Shown: one piece after another, positions 42,903 to 51,901 of the stretch
Layout: every line of letters begins with the position of its first letter
Position numbering within the stretch: the stretch's first letter is position 1
Made by a program: the position numbers and the translations under genes
Source of the DNA: an uncultured Bacteroidales bacterium
GTDB taxonomy: Bacteria > Bacteroidota > Bacteroidia > Bacteroidales > Muribaculaceae
Assembly (NCBI GenBank): GCA_902762385.1
Contig: CACWNQ010000007.1
Span: 1-64,000, forward strand
DNA length: 64,000 nt
Direction of reading: 5' to 3'
The notes under the pieces: model-generated
The model's database searches: none
What the model was told of the DNA's origin: nothing
The model's input: only the letters and a program-made list of their open reading frames with translations

Positions 42903-43448
42903 ATGGATACCAAACTCAACAAATTGCTGACTCAAGTGGATGACATGGAAGAGATGTTGCAACTAATGCAACGCAGTCACGAGATGATGTTGGGTCAATT
43001 CAAAGTGAAACTCGAGGACCTCAAGCAGCAAGTGGAAACACTTAAGAATGAGGTCAATGTTGTGAACGCTAAACCCGAGCATCAACCTCAACCTGAACCC
43101 ACGCCTCAACCAGTGCCGCCAGCTTTTGTGGAGAAAGAGCAGCCTAGTCCTATCGCAGTAGCCTCAGAGCCTGAACCAATGCATGCACCCGAACCCGCTC
43201 GAGATGCAAAGCCTGCACCCAAACCAGTGCGCGACATAATGTCGACTTTTACCATCAACGACCGTTTCCTCTTCTTGCGTGAACTCTTTGATGGCGACGA
43301 CCAGCGCTTTAACGAGACCATCGACAGTATTCAGCAAATGGCCAATATGAACCAGGTCGAGAACTACATAGCCGATGTCCTCGACTGGGACCACAGTAAT
43401 GAGGTTGTAAAAGAATTCACTAGGCTTGTGAGCCTGAGTTTTGATTAA
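42903..43448 (+). CDS. coiled-coil and proline-rich conserved protein
   Basis: A 181-residue cytoplasmic protein in three parts: an N-terminal coiled coil (about 5-55), a Pro/Glu/Ala-rich linker (about 57-110, HQPQPEPTPQPVPP) and a compact C-terminal domain (about 112-181) starting STFTINDRFLFLRELF and ending in EFTRLVSLSF. The C-terminal domain looks like one shared by Bacteroidales proteins of unknown function. It opens a run of genes that includes rsmI 12 bases downstream. No function can be given. Confidence 0.7.
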   Translation: MDTKLNKLLTQVDDMEEMLQLMQRSHEMMLGQFKVKLEDLKQQVETLKNEVNVVNAKPEHQPQPEPTPQPVPPAFVEKEQPSPIAVASEPEPMHAPEPARDAKPAPKPVRDIMSTFTINDRFLFLRELFDGDDQRFNETIDSIQQMANMNQVENYIADVLDWDHSNEVVKEFTRLVSLSFD

Positions 43449-43459
43449 GTGATATTTCT

Positions 43460-44215
43460 ATGGCAGGGAAGTTATATATGGTGCCCACACCGGTGGGAAA
43501 TCTCGAGGACATGACGCCCAGGGCGATTAAGGTTCTCAACGAGGTGTCGCTAATCCTTGCCGAAGACACACGCACAAGTGCTGTGCTGATGAAGCACTTC
43601 AATATTGCGACACCCATGCGAAGCCATCACAAGTTTAACGAGCATGAGACCACGGCTGGCATCATTCAGATGCTGGAGGCCGGTGATGATATAGCACTGA
43701 TAACCGATGCTGGAACCCCAGGCATTAGCGATCCTGGATTTATGCTTTCGCGCGAGTGTCGCAGGAATGGCATTGCTGTTGAAACTTTGCCTGGCGCCAC
43801 TGCATTTGTGCCAGCCATTGTCAATTCAGGACTTCCTTGTGAGCGATTTACTTTCGAGGGATTCCTGCCTGTTAAGAAGGGGCGTGCCGCGCGTTTGGCC
43901 GAACTCAGTGTTGAGCCACGCACAATGATTTTCTATGAGTCGCCCGTGCGATTGTTGAAGACTCTCAAGCAATTGGCCGATACCTTCGGCGGTGACCGAG
44001 AGGCATCGGTATGTCGAGAAATTTCAAAACTTCACGACACTACTCACAATGGAACACTTCAAGAGTTGGTTGCCTACTTTGAGTCGCAACAACCCCGAGG
44101 CGAGATTGTGATTATCGTTGCAGGCAAGCCAGTAGAGCAGCATGTAAAGGTTGACAAATATGCAAAGTTCAAGAACAAATATAACCAAACTGATGATAGC
44201 AATGAAAAGGATTAA
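43460..44215 (+). CDS. rsmI: 16S rRNA (cytidine1402-2'-O)-methyltransferase
   Basis: A 251-residue SAM-dependent enzyme that methylates C1402 in the ribosomal decoding centre. The start LYMVPTPVGNLEDMTPRAI and the stretches LAEDTRTS, ALITDAGTPGISDPGF and FEGFLPVKKGR are diagnostic, with YESPVRLLKTL later. It overlaps the start of the next lipoprotein gene by 14 bases, and the end of rsmI is lysine-rich. Confidence 0.96.
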   Translation: MAGKLYMVPTPVGNLEDMTPRAIKVLNEVSLILAEDTRTSAVLMKHFNIATPMRSHHKFNEHETTAGIIQMLEAGDDIALITDAGTPGISDPGFMLSRECRRNGIAVETLPGATAFVPAIVNSGLPCERFTFEGFLPVKKGRAARLAELSVEPRTMIFYESPVRLLKTLKQLADTFGGDREASVCREISKLHDTTHNGTLQELVAYFESQQPRGEIVIIVAGKPVEQHVKVDKYAKFKNKYNQTDDSNEKD

Positions 44216-45158
44216 TATTAATATAGCACTATTAGTTTTCTTGACTTTAATGTTGCACTCGTGCAGCAACAAGCAAGAGACATCTTCGTCTGATAGTCAG
44301 GGTTTTGCTGAGTTTACCGATTCAGCCATCTTTGAAAATTCCGATGCTAATGGGATTGACTCGATGAGCCAGTTTAGGGACTATGCCAACTCGCTCAGCA
44401 CACTTGCCAATGAGGTGAATGACGGTCTCTCCGAGATAAAAGATATGGAGAGAATTGTTACTACCAACAATCTCGCCAATGAGCCTGAGGACAAAAAGAA
44501 CCAGATGAAAAACGACATCCTGCTTATCAAGAACTCGGTACAGGAACGTTTGAACCGTCTTGCCGAACTTGAAGAGCAACTCACTCGAAAAGAGGCAATT
44601 GAAAAATTCAATGAGAGTGAACGCAAGGAACTACTCGACAAGATTGAGGTACTCAAGACTCAGCTGGCTCAGCAACAGGAGATGATTAACACCCTCACTG
44701 CCAAACTTGAAGCAGCCAACATAACAATTAAGAACCTTAATGAAAAGGTCGACTCACTCAAAACTGAGAACACTGTTATGTCAAATGAGAGTAAAAAGGC
44801 TAAAGAAGAAGCTGCCAAGGCTAAAGAGGAGATGGAACGGCTCAACAACGAGCTTAACGAGTGCTTCTATGCTGTAGGTTCGAAAAAGGAACTTAAGGAC
44901 CACAAAATCATTGAATCGGGTTTCTTGAGAAAAACCAAGGTGATGCAAAATAGTAACATCATGTATTCCTATTTCACCAAGGCCGACAAGCGCACACTCA
45001 ATGAAGTCAACCTTCACAGCAAGAAGGCTAAAGTACTTACCAACCATGATAAGCGCTCTTATTCTCTTGAGAACGTGGGAGGAATCATGGTTCTGAAGAT
45101 TTACGACCAAGATTTATTCTGGCAAACTACCAATTACTTGGTCGTACAGGTCGATTAA
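44202..45158 (+). CDS. coiled-coil lipoprotein
   Basis: A 318-residue lipoprotein. The signal ends in a lipobox (LMLHSC, Cys at about residue 20). A long coiled coil follows (about 65-225), rich in Glu, Lys and Leu, with the cysteine in LNECFYAVGSKKEL closing it. A C-terminal domain of about 85 residues (TKVMQNSNIMYSYF to the end) resembles a small beta domain. The start ATG at 44202 is inside rsmI, so translation is probably coupled. Family known only as a Bacteroidales lipoprotein. Confidence 0.8.
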   Translation: MKRININIALLVFLTLMLHSCSNKQETSSSDSQGFAEFTDSAIFENSDANGIDSMSQFRDYANSLSTLANEVNDGLSEIKDMERIVTTNNLANEPEDKKNQMKNDILLIKNSVQERLNRLAELEEQLTRKEAIEKFNESERKELLDKIEVLKTQLAQQQEMINTLTAKLEAANITIKNLNEKVDSLKTENTVMSNESKKAKEEAAKAKEEMERLNNELNECFYAVGSKKELKDHKIIESGFLRKTKVMQNSNIMYSYFTKADKRTLNEVNLHSKKAKVLTNHDKRSYSLENVGGIMVLKIYDQDLFWQTTNYLVVQVD

Positions 45159-45191
45159 GCGCTCACTCTAGCGTTTTCAGCATATTCAAGG

Positions 45192-46319
45192 ATGAAAATC
45201 GTTATCGCTATCGACAAGTTTAAGGGAAGTGCTACAGCCCAGCAGCTTGCCCAGTGCATCAACGATGCCATTGTACGCAAAATGCCTGATGCAATCACTT
45301 GTCAAGTACCCATTGCCGATGGTGGCGATGGCACTATGCATGCTATTAAAACAATAATGGGCAACAAAGTTAAAGAGCACATGGTCATGGTGCATCGCCC
45401 AATCTTAAATCTCAACTCTGTAGACGCACACTACTTGCTTGACGAATCCAATCACACAGCCTACATGGATCTAGCCACGGCAAGTGGTCTCACGCTGGTG
45501 CCACCCTTAAGTCGTGATATTATGAGCGCGTCAACATTTGGCACAGGCGAGATGATTGCCGATGCTCTCAGCCACGGAGCAACTCACATAGTGATGGGAT
45601 TGGGTGGCAGTGCCACATGTGATGGAGCTATGGGAATTCTGAATGCTTTAGGATGTGAATTCCTCGATGCCGACATGAAGCACCTTATGCCTTGCGGCGG
45701 AAATCTAGGGCGCATTGCGCACGTCGATGTGTCGGGAATGTCAGTGCCTGAACAAGGCATCAAGTTCACCCTTCTTACCGATGTCAATAATCCACTTTAT
45801 GGGCCACAAGGTGCAGCCCATGTGTTTGGTCCACAAAAGGGTGCTTCACCACTGCAAGTGGATGAACTGGATAATGGCCTTAAGAATTTCGCCCAATTTA
45901 TGCCTTCGGGCGTTACTTACCTTGCTGGAGCTGGTGCTGCTGGCGGGGTGGCAGCAGGAATGGTGGCATTTGTTGACGCAACTATTACACCAGGAATTGA
46001 CTATGTGCTTGAGATGGCACACTTCGATGAGGCTATTGCCGACTCGCAACTCGTAATTACAGGTGAAGGGCGCATCGACGAGCAGACGGCCATGGGGAAA
46101 GCGCCTTCGGGTGTTCTCAAGGCAGCCCGGAGGTACAATGTGCCTGTTGTAGCGCTGTGTGGGTCGATAACACCAGGCACCGACATTTCGCAATTAGGGT
46201 TTGACTGTGTGATAGAAGTGTCACCTCACAATATGCCTCTACACGAAGCTATGATACCAGCAACAACTCTCTCAAATGTTGAGAAAGCTATATCTGCCTT
46301 TATTTCTGAATGGAAATAA
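45192..46319 (+). CDS. glycerate kinase
   Basis: A 375-residue enzyme of the GarK/GlxK type that phosphorylates D-glycerate. The conserved stretches are MKIVIAIDKFKGSATAQQLA, PIADGGDGTMHAI, MGLGGSATCDGAMGIL and GAGAAGGVAAGMVAF, followed by VITGEGRIDEQTAMGKAP. Length is normal. It ends the plus-strand run that begins near 42.9 kb and is convergent with rnc. Confidence 0.95.
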   Translation: MKIVIAIDKFKGSATAQQLAQCINDAIVRKMPDAITCQVPIADGGDGTMHAIKTIMGNKVKEHMVMVHRPILNLNSVDAHYLLDESNHTAYMDLATASGLTLVPPLSRDIMSASTFGTGEMIADALSHGATHIVMGLGGSATCDGAMGILNALGCEFLDADMKHLMPCGGNLGRIAHVDVSGMSVPEQGIKFTLLTDVNNPLYGPQGAAHVFGPQKGASPLQVDELDNGLKNFAQFMPSGVTYLAGAGAAGGVAAGMVAFVDATITPGIDYVLEMAHFDEAIADSQLVITGEGRIDEQTAMGKAPSGVLKAARRYNVPVVALCGSITPGTDISQLGFDCVIEVSPHNMPLHEAMIPATTLSNVEKAISAFISEWK

Positions 46320-46338
46320 TAAAATGACTGACAAGTGT

Positions 46339-47133
46339 TTATATTGAGGCTGTTGAGAGCACTTGCTCGCGAAATATATTGTCCTTCTTTAGGCGCTCAT
46401 AGGCTTTCTTGCTAGCGCCTTGATGTGATTCCTTTTTACTGTAGCCCGAGCCGTCGGCAGCGTAAATTCCTCCTAGCAGCACTGCTGTTTTGAAGATGGG
46501 GTTTCCCTCTTCGTCATTCATTGTATCTATAAGTTGGAATTCAATCGACACTCGGTATTTCTGTGTCCACTCGATTAGTCTCGACTTGTAGTTCTGCTCG
46601 GTCTTAACAAGCTCCTTGAGGTCGAGGTGTTGTGCAATGATTTTCTGCTCGATGAACTTCTTGCAAGCATCGTAGCCACGGTCAAGATATATGGCTCCTA
46701 CAAGTGCCTCAACAGCATTGCCGCTAATGTAGGAGTTGTGGCTTGACGAGTGTGTCGATGCTCTCACGTGCGACTCTAGCCTGAATGCTTTGCCAATGCG
46801 GTTAAGACTCTCGCGCTGAACGATTTTGGCTCGAGTGCTAGTCAGGAATCCCTCGTGTTTGTTGGGATACCGGTTATAAAGATAAGCACCCACTACAGCA
46901 TCGAGTATGGCGTCGCCCAGAAACTCGAGTCGCTCATTGTTGGCCCATCGGCCATTGGCGGTCTTGACTGGCATAGAGCGATGCACCAGCGCTAGCTTAT
47001 AGTAATCGATGTGCAGTGGATAAAACCCTGTTATGCCATGTATAAAAACATAAAGTTCCTTTTCCTTAGCGAAAAGGAACTTTATGACTGATATGATTCG
47101 GTTAAACAAGGTAGTGGAGTCAAGCATTATCAT
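46339..47133 (-). CDS. rnc: ribonuclease III
   Basis: A 264-residue endoribonuclease that cuts double-stranded RNA. The nuclease signature NERLEFLGDAILDAVVG is followed by AVEALVGAIYLDRGYD, and a double-stranded RNA-binding domain forms the C-terminus (about 185-258). A basic N-terminal segment before FYPLHIDYYKLALVH is usual in Bacteroidota. A perfect 16-bp inverted repeat lies in codons about 16-29 (see 47049-47086). It follows fabF and acpP on the same strand. ATG at 47127 is an alternative start. Confidence 0.95.
   Translation of the reverse strand: MIMLDSTTLFNRIISVIKFLFAKEKELYVFIHGITGFYPLHIDYYKLALVHRSMPVKTANGRWANNERLEFLGDAILDAVVGAYLYNRYPNKHEGFLTSTRAKIVQRESLNRIGKAFRLESHVRASTHSSSHNSYISGNAVEALVGAIYLDRGYDACKKFIEQKIIAQHLDLKELVKTEQNYKSRLIEWTQKYRVSIEFQLIDTMNDEEGNPIFKTAVLLGGIYAADGSGYSKKESHQGASKKAYERLKKDNIFREQVLSTASI
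47049..47086 (-). promoter_or_regulatory. perfect inverted repeat within the 5' end of rnc
   Basis: CATAAAGTTCCTTTTC and GAAAAGGAACTTTATG are exact reverse complements around a six-base loop. On the mRNA strand the hairpin is followed directly by TTTTT. It could be an RNase III-sensitive structure, an attenuator, or chance. Confidence 0.55.
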
Positions 47134-47215
47134 GGCAGGGCTCCACAGGCCTCATGGTTATCAGGAAGCTATGTTGCTTACCTTGCCATAGTGGTTTAAC
47201 TTCTCTTAAGTACAG

Positions 47216-47235
47216 ATTGATAACGGGTTATCAAT
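47216..47235 (-). repeat. short palindrome at the fabF-rnc junction
   Basis: ATTGATAAC and GTTATCAAT with a two-base centre, overlapping the fabF stop. It may help stop or process the transcript between fabF and rnc. Confidence 0.45.
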
Positions 47236-48490
47236 ACTTCTTAACAATCAAGCTCGCATTGTGACCGCCAAATCCGAAGGTGTTCGACAACGCCACTTTA
47301 ACCTCACGTTGCTGTGCCTTGTTGAAGGTGAAGTTGAGGTTGTAGTCAATATCGGGGTCGTTATCGCCGTCCTCGTGATTGATTGTTGGTGGTACGATGT
47401 TGTCCTGACATGCCTTGATGCAGAAGAGGGCCTCGATGGCACCTGTTGCACCCAGCATGTGTCCTGTCATCGACTTAGTCGAGCTGATGTTCAAATCATA
47501 GGCATGCTTGCCAAAAACCTCAATAATGGCCTGAGCCTCGCTGAGGTCACCAACAGGTGTTGAAGTGCCATGAACGTTGATGTAATCAACCTCGTCGGCG
47601 CCGATTCCTGCGTCCTCAAGAGCTCTCTTCATCACCAGCGATGCACCGAGTCCCTCGGGATGGCTTGCAGTGATGTGGTAGGCGTCGGCACTCATGCCAC
47701 CACCTATTACCTCGGCATAGATTTTCGCACCTCTTGCAAGAGCGTGCTCCAGTTCCTCGAAGATCAATGTCACACCGCCTTCGCCCATCACGAAACCGTC
47801 GCGCGAACCACTGAAGGGACGCGAAGCAGTCTCAGGGCTGTCGTTGCGGGTCGAAATTGCCTTCATGGCATTGAAGCCACCCACGCCAGCAGGGAATATC
47901 GCTGCCTCAGAACCACCGGTCACAATTGCTGTGGCCTTGCCCAGACGCACGTAGTTGAAAGCGTCGATCAGGGCATTGGTTGAAGTTGCGCATGCCGATA
48001 CCACGCCATAGTTAGGACCACGCAGACCCCACTTTATCGAGATGTGACCCGAAGCGATGTCGGCAATCATCATTGGGATAAAGAATGGGTTGTACTTAGG
48101 TCCTTTTTCCTCGTTCTTTGCATAGTAACCTGCCTCGTTCTCGAAGGTGTGCAGACCACCAATACCAGAGCCATAAATGACTCCAATCTCGTTGCGGTCA
48201 ACATTCTCGTCGTCAAGGAGCTTAGAGTCGGCAAGTGCTTGTGTAGCGCTGGCCATAGCATAGTGACAGTACAGGTCCATGCGACGAGCGTCGCGGCGGT
48301 CGAGATATTCCTCTACGTTAAAGTCCTTGACCTCGCAGGCAAACTGTGTCTTGAACAGCGAGGCATCAAAATGAGTAATAGGTCCTGCACCGCTCACTCC
48401 ATTAATGGCGTTTTTCCAAGTGGTTTCAACGTCATTTCCAAGAGGAGTGATGGCACCAAGACCTGTTACCACGACTCTCTTTAATTCCAT
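47231..48490 (-). CDS. fabF: beta-ketoacyl-ACP synthase II
   Basis: A 419-residue condensing enzyme that extends acyl chains on ACP. The catalytic Cys is in VSACATSTNALI, and the two His in NVHGTSTPVGD and STKSMTGHMLGATGA. The beginning VVVTGLGAITPLGNDVE and the end NTFGFGGHNASLIV are typical. Length is normal. It lies 52 bases downstream of acpP, with rnc following, the usual Bacteroidota order. Confidence 0.97.
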   Translation of the reverse strand: MELKRVVVTGLGAITPLGNDVETTWKNAINGVSGAGPITHFDASLFKTQFACEVKDFNVEEYLDRRDARRMDLYCHYAMASATQALADSKLLDDENVDRNEIGVIYGSGIGGLHTFENEAGYYAKNEEKGPKYNPFFIPMMIADIASGHISIKWGLRGPNYGVVSACATSTNALIDAFNYVRLGKATAIVTGGSEAAIFPAGVGGFNAMKAISTRNDSPETASRPFSGSRDGFVMGEGGVTLIFEELEHALARGAKIYAEVIGGGMSADAYHITASHPEGLGASLVMKRALEDAGIGADEVDYINVHGTSTPVGDLSEAQAIIEVFGKHAYDLNISSTKSMTGHMLGATGAIEALFCIKACQDNIVPPTINHEDGDNDPDIDYNLNFTFNKAQQREVKVALSNTFGFGGHNASLIVKKY

Positions 48491-48542
48491 AACAATTAAA
48501 AAGGAGATGTATTAAAACAAACGTTGTTGTTTTAGGCTTTCT

Positions 48543-48785
48543 TTATTCAGCAGCTTTTGCAGCCTCGATGAAAGAAACAGCGTCACCCACTGTTTGAATC
48601 TTCTCGGTCTCAGCATCGGGGATAGTGATGTCAAATTCCTTCTCAAGCTCCATGATCAGCTCAACAGTGTCGAGGCTGTCGGCGCCAAGATCCTGGGCAA
48701 ATGTTGCCTCGGGAGTGATTTGTGACTCACTAACACCTAATTTGTCAACGATAATCGCTGCTACTCTTTCTTGAATTTCAGACAT
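48543..48785 (-). CDS. acpP: acyl carrier protein
   Basis: An 80-residue carrier of fatty-acid intermediates. The phosphopantetheine serine is in [13 protein letters not shown] at about residue 36. The acidic helix that follows ([12 protein letters not shown]) is typical. It is the first gene of the acpP-fabF-rnc group. The A/T-rich upstream region contains TTTACTTTGCA, a near match to the -7 box. Confidence 0.97.
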   Translation of the reverse strand: MSEIQERVAAIIVDKLGVSESQITPEATFAQDLGADSLDTVELIMELEKEFDITIPDAETEKIQTVGDAVSFIEAAKAAE

Positions 48786-48982
48786 AATGCTATGAATTTT
48801 AAATTGTTAAATAATATTTCTCGTTTTTTGCGGTGCAAAGTAAATAATTATTTGCCAAATAGAAAAGCAAAACATGAAGATTTTGCTAACAAGCGGCGGT
48901 TTTTTGTGCAAAAATTGTTTAATGAAGCTCAAAATAAGCAACTTAGAAACACAAAATTACCTTTTTTAACAACAGCACTCAA

Positions 48983-49360
48983 CTAGTCGAGGTGCTGTTC
49001 AAGAAGTTCACAGGCATCGGCTACGCATCCTTCGCATGAGCGAAGCACCTTGCCAGTGTTCACACCCTTGAGCATGCGGCATTGGGTGGCTCCGTTGCGT
49101 GCCTGGAACTCATTCATCACATTGCGCATGGCGAGCGATGCCTGGGCTTTGTCGCGCTTCACGAGCCCTAGCACTATGGCTGCTCCCGTAAGAGCGCCGC
49201 AAGTGCCTTGCATATTACCCATTCCGCTGCCAAATGCGTTTCCCAAATTCATTGCATCTTCCTCACTGATGTGAGCAAGATCGGTGTAGGTTGCAACTAC
49301 TGCTTGGGCGCAGTTGCACACCTTTTTCCTCTCGGCTGCTATATGTTTTCTTGTCTCCAT
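48983..49360 (-). CDS. C_GCAxxG_C_C family protein
   Basis: A 125-residue protein of the C_GCAxxG_C_C redox-like family. Spaced cysteines are visible: CNCAQAV near the N-terminus, MQGTCGALTGA in the centre, and CRMLKG, SCEGCVADACELL near the C-terminus. The pattern suggests a bound cofactor or metal cluster, but no activity is established. The start ATG at 49360 is preferred because a complete promoter lies 60-90 bases upstream. Confidence 0.88.
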   Translation of the reverse strand: METRKHIAAERKKVCNCAQAVVATYTDLAHISEEDAMNLGNAFGSGMGNMQGTCGALTGAAIVLGLVKRDKAQASLAMRNVMNEFQARNGATQCRMLKGVNTGKVLRSCEGCVADACELLEQHLD

Positions 49361-49419
49361 ATTTTTGAAATTTATCCTAAGATACGAATTAATCACAAAG
49401 GTTTAATTGAAACTAAGCA

Positions 49420-49450
49420 CAAAAGTACCAAAATTGCTCTTTTTTTGCAA
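49420..49450 (-). promoter_or_regulatory. promoter of the C_GCAxxG_C_C gene
   Basis: On the minus strand, TTG (49450-49448), 20 bases, then TACTTTTG (49427-49420). Confidence 0.65.
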
Positions 49451-49515
49451 CTTTGGTACTTTAATTATAATTAAATGGTTGTTATTCAGTGCTTTATTTA
49501 TTTGGCTCGTTTCCT

Positions 49516-49558
49516 GAAAAAACAAGCATCCCCACCGCAAAAGAAATGGGTGGGGATG
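49516..49558 (-). terminator. intrinsic terminator after rng
   Basis: CATCCCCACC and GGTGGGGATG form a perfect 10-bp stem. On the minus strand it is followed by CTTGTTTTTT. Confidence 0.88.
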
Positions 49559-49579
49559 TCGTTTTAGTGAAGCGTGGCG

Positions 49580-51217
49580 CTATGCGTCATCATCTTCTTG
49601 TTCTTTTTGCTTCCTCAAGCGGTTTTCTTTCTTGCTCGAGGAACTGCTTGTGTCTTTCTCTTCGCTAAGGTCAATTTCCTGCTTGTTCTTGTCGATAACC
49701 CGGTATTGCAGGTAGGCTAAATCTTGGTCGGGCATAATCTTGAAAACTCGCCCAAACTCTCGGCGCCATTTTCGATGTAGGCTTATAAGGCCTTTCTTAA
49801 GATAGGCATCGACAAATGGATGGACATACATAATGAAATCCTTGACGCCCAAGTCGTGAATCAAGTAGTCGATTTTGTCCTTGAGTCGGTCGGTGAATAG
49901 CAGCGAAGGCATCACTTCCCCCTTACCTCCACAAGAGGGGCAGGTCTCGCTCGTTACAATGTCGAGCGCTGGACGCACGCGTTGCCTTGTGATTTGCATC
50001 AGTCCAAACTTGCTCAACGGCAAGATGTTGTGTCGGGCTCGGTCTTTTTGCATCATTTCTCTCATGTGGTCATACAGGGCCTGTCGGTGTTCGCCCTTTG
50101 CCATATCGATGAAGTCGATTACAATGATGCCGCCCATGTCGCGCAGTCTAAGCTGTCGTGCTATTTCGTCGGCGGCTAGCAAGTTCACGTCAAGAGCATT
50201 GCTCTCTTGGTCGGTAGTCTTGCGTGACCTGTTGCCCGAGTTCACATCGATCACGTGCAGTGCCTCGGTGCTTTCAATTATTATGTATGCGCCCGAACGG
50301 AAAGATACCGTCTTTCCAAACGACGACTTCATCTGCCTAGTGACATTGAATTTGTCGAAGATGGGTTGGTCGTCGCTGTAAATCTTGACAATATCGCCAC
50401 GGTCGGGGGCGATTAGGCTCACATAGTTGTGAATTTGCTCATAAATCTCGGCATTATTCACATGTATGCTCTCGAAATCCGGACTGAAGATGTCGCGTAT
50501 CAGGCTCACGGCACGGCTTTCTTCCTCATATATGAGTGAAGGCGGCTCGCTGTAGTTGATTTTTGCGACACTCTCTTCCCAGCATTTCATGAGCACTTTT
50601 AGTTCACTATTCAGTTCGGCAGCTCTTTTGTTCTCGGCCGAAGTTCTTACGATGACACCGAAGTTTTTAGGTTTGATACTCTCGACCAGTCGTCGCAGTC
50701 TTGTCTTCTCGGCCCGATCCTTAATCTTCTGTGAAACCAGAATCTTGTTGTTAAACGGAATCAGTACTAGAAACCTGCCTGTGAAGGTTATTTCGGTTGT
50801 CAGTCGAGGGCCTTTGGTTGAGATGGGCTCCTTGGCAATCTGTACTATCAACTCCTGTCCCGCCTCAAGCATGTCGGTTACCGAACCGTGCTTGTCAATG
50901 TCTGGGAGCAGTTTCATCTTCGACAGATTCACCGGTCGCTTACCTGCGCTGTCTCGCACCTGCTTGATGAAAGCAGTATAACTGCTGAATTGTGAGCCTA
51001 AATCAAGGTAATGAAGAAAAGCCTCTTTGCCGTAGCCCACGTTAACGAACGCGGCATTCAAGCCAGGCATGAGTTTCTTTACCTTGGCAAAATAGAGGTT
51101 ACCCACTGCGTAGGAGGCGTCTCTTGCCTCCTTCTGTAGCGACATCAGTCGTCCTTCTTCAAGCAGGGCTGTACTGATGCTTGTGGGTTTCACGTCTACA
51201 ATCAGTTCACTTCTCAT
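49580..51217 (-). CDS. rng: ribonuclease G/E family
   Basis: A 545-residue endoribonuclease acting in rRNA maturation and mRNA decay. The S1 domain (about 35-130) contains NLYFAKVKKLMPGLNAAFVNVG, the catalytic core has IDVNSGNRSRK and GGIIVIDFIDM with metal-binding Asp, and the zinc link is SCPSCGGKGE. It ends in an acidic, charged tail (EEKDTSSSSSKKENR) without the long scaffold of E. coli RNase E. It lies downstream of hup and a 30-residue basic gene on the same strand. Confidence 0.95.
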   Translation of the reverse strand: MRSELIVDVKPTSISTALLEEGRLMSLQKEARDASYAVGNLYFAKVKKLMPGLNAAFVNVGYGKEAFLHYLDLGSQFSSYTAFIKQVRDSAGKRPVNLSKMKLLPDIDKHGSVTDMLEAGQELIVQIAKEPISTKGPRLTTEITFTGRFLVLIPFNNKILVSQKIKDRAEKTRLRRLVESIKPKNFGVIVRTSAENKRAAELNSELKVLMKCWEESVAKINYSEPPSLIYEEESRAVSLIRDIFSPDFESIHVNNAEIYEQIHNYVSLIAPDRGDIVKIYSDDQPIFDKFNVTRQMKSSFGKTVSFRSGAYIIIESTEALHVIDVNSGNRSRKTTDQESNALDVNLLAADEIARQLRLRDMGGIIVIDFIDMAKGEHRQALYDHMREMMQKDRARHNILPLSKFGLMQITRQRVRPALDIVTSETCPSCGGKGEVMPSLLFTDRLKDKIDYLIHDLGVKDFIMYVHPFVDAYLKKGLISLHRKWRREFGRVFKIMPDQDLAYLQYRVIDKNKQEIDLSEEKDTSSSSSKKENRLRKQKEQEDDDA

Positions 51218-51467
51218 CGTGAAATACTGTTATTTTAAAAAGTCACTCGCCCGAATCCTGTGCCCGGTATAATATAATAATGTGTAAGGGCAGTAGGTGT
51301 TAAGGTGAGTGTGGGTCGTGGGGGATGACCAGCACATGTTGTGGTCATCAGTCTAAAAGCAGAAGAACAAGCCAATGTGTCTCGATGTTCTTGATGCAGA
51401 ATCACGCACTTGTTTCGAGCCTTCATCATTGGTTTGCTCTTCGCTTCTTCGACTCAATCAAGAAAGA

Positions 51468-51560
51468 TCACTTCTTGTTCTTGTGGCGATTCTTTCTTAG
51501 TCTTTTTTTGCGCTTATGCGTAGCCATCTTGTGGCCTTTTCTCTTTTTACCGCTTGGCAT
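51468..51560 (-). CDS. 30-residue highly basic protein, ribosomal-type
   Basis: A very short gene between hup and rng. The peptide begins MPSGKKRKGHKMATHKRKKR and continues with Leu, Arg, Asn, His and Lys; more than half of its residues are Lys, Arg or His. Nearly identical 30-residue peptides occur beside hup in other Bacteroidota, which supports the call (recollection, not searched). The composition is that of a small ribosomal or rRNA-binding protein; a link to the bL38-type protein described from a Bacteroidota ribosome is a guess. The start ATG at 51560 gives the whole frame. Confidence 0.7.
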   Translation of the reverse strand: MPSGKKRKGHKMATHKRKKRLRKNRHKNKK

Positions 51561-51625
51561 TGTTAATTGAATTTTAGAAATTTATATTTTTATATTGAGA
51601 TAATTCTATGTGTGTTAACCACTTA

Positions 51626-51901
51626 TTATTTCTTAACCTGCTCCATGAACACCTTAGCTGGCTTGAAAGCTGGAATCTTGTGCTCTGGGATGATGATTGC
51701 AGTGTTCTTCGAGATGTTGCGAGCGGTCTTCTGTGAACGAGTCTTCACGATGAAGCTACCGAAACCTCTCAGGTATACGTTCTCACCCTCTGCGAGTGAA
51801 TCCTTTACGGTCTCCATAAATTTCTCAATAGTCTCCAATACTGTGGCTTTGTCGATGCCAGTCGATTTAGCGATTTCGCTTACGATATCTGCTTTTGTCA
51901 T
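51626..51901 (-). CDS. HU-family DNA-binding protein
   Basis: A 91-residue nucleoid protein of the HU/IHF type. MTKADIVSEIAKSTGI begins the helical body, and LRGFGSFIVKTRSQKTARNISKN forms the beta-arm with IIIPEHKIPAFKPAKVF after it. It probably bends DNA as a dimer. The basic 30-residue gene and rng lie downstream. About 670 bases without a recognised gene lie upstream. Confidence 0.96.
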   Translation of the reverse strand: MTKADIVSEIAKSTGIDKATVLETIEKFMETVKDSLAEGENVYLRGFGSFIVKTRSQKTARNISKNTAIIIPEHKIPAFKPAKVFMEQVKK

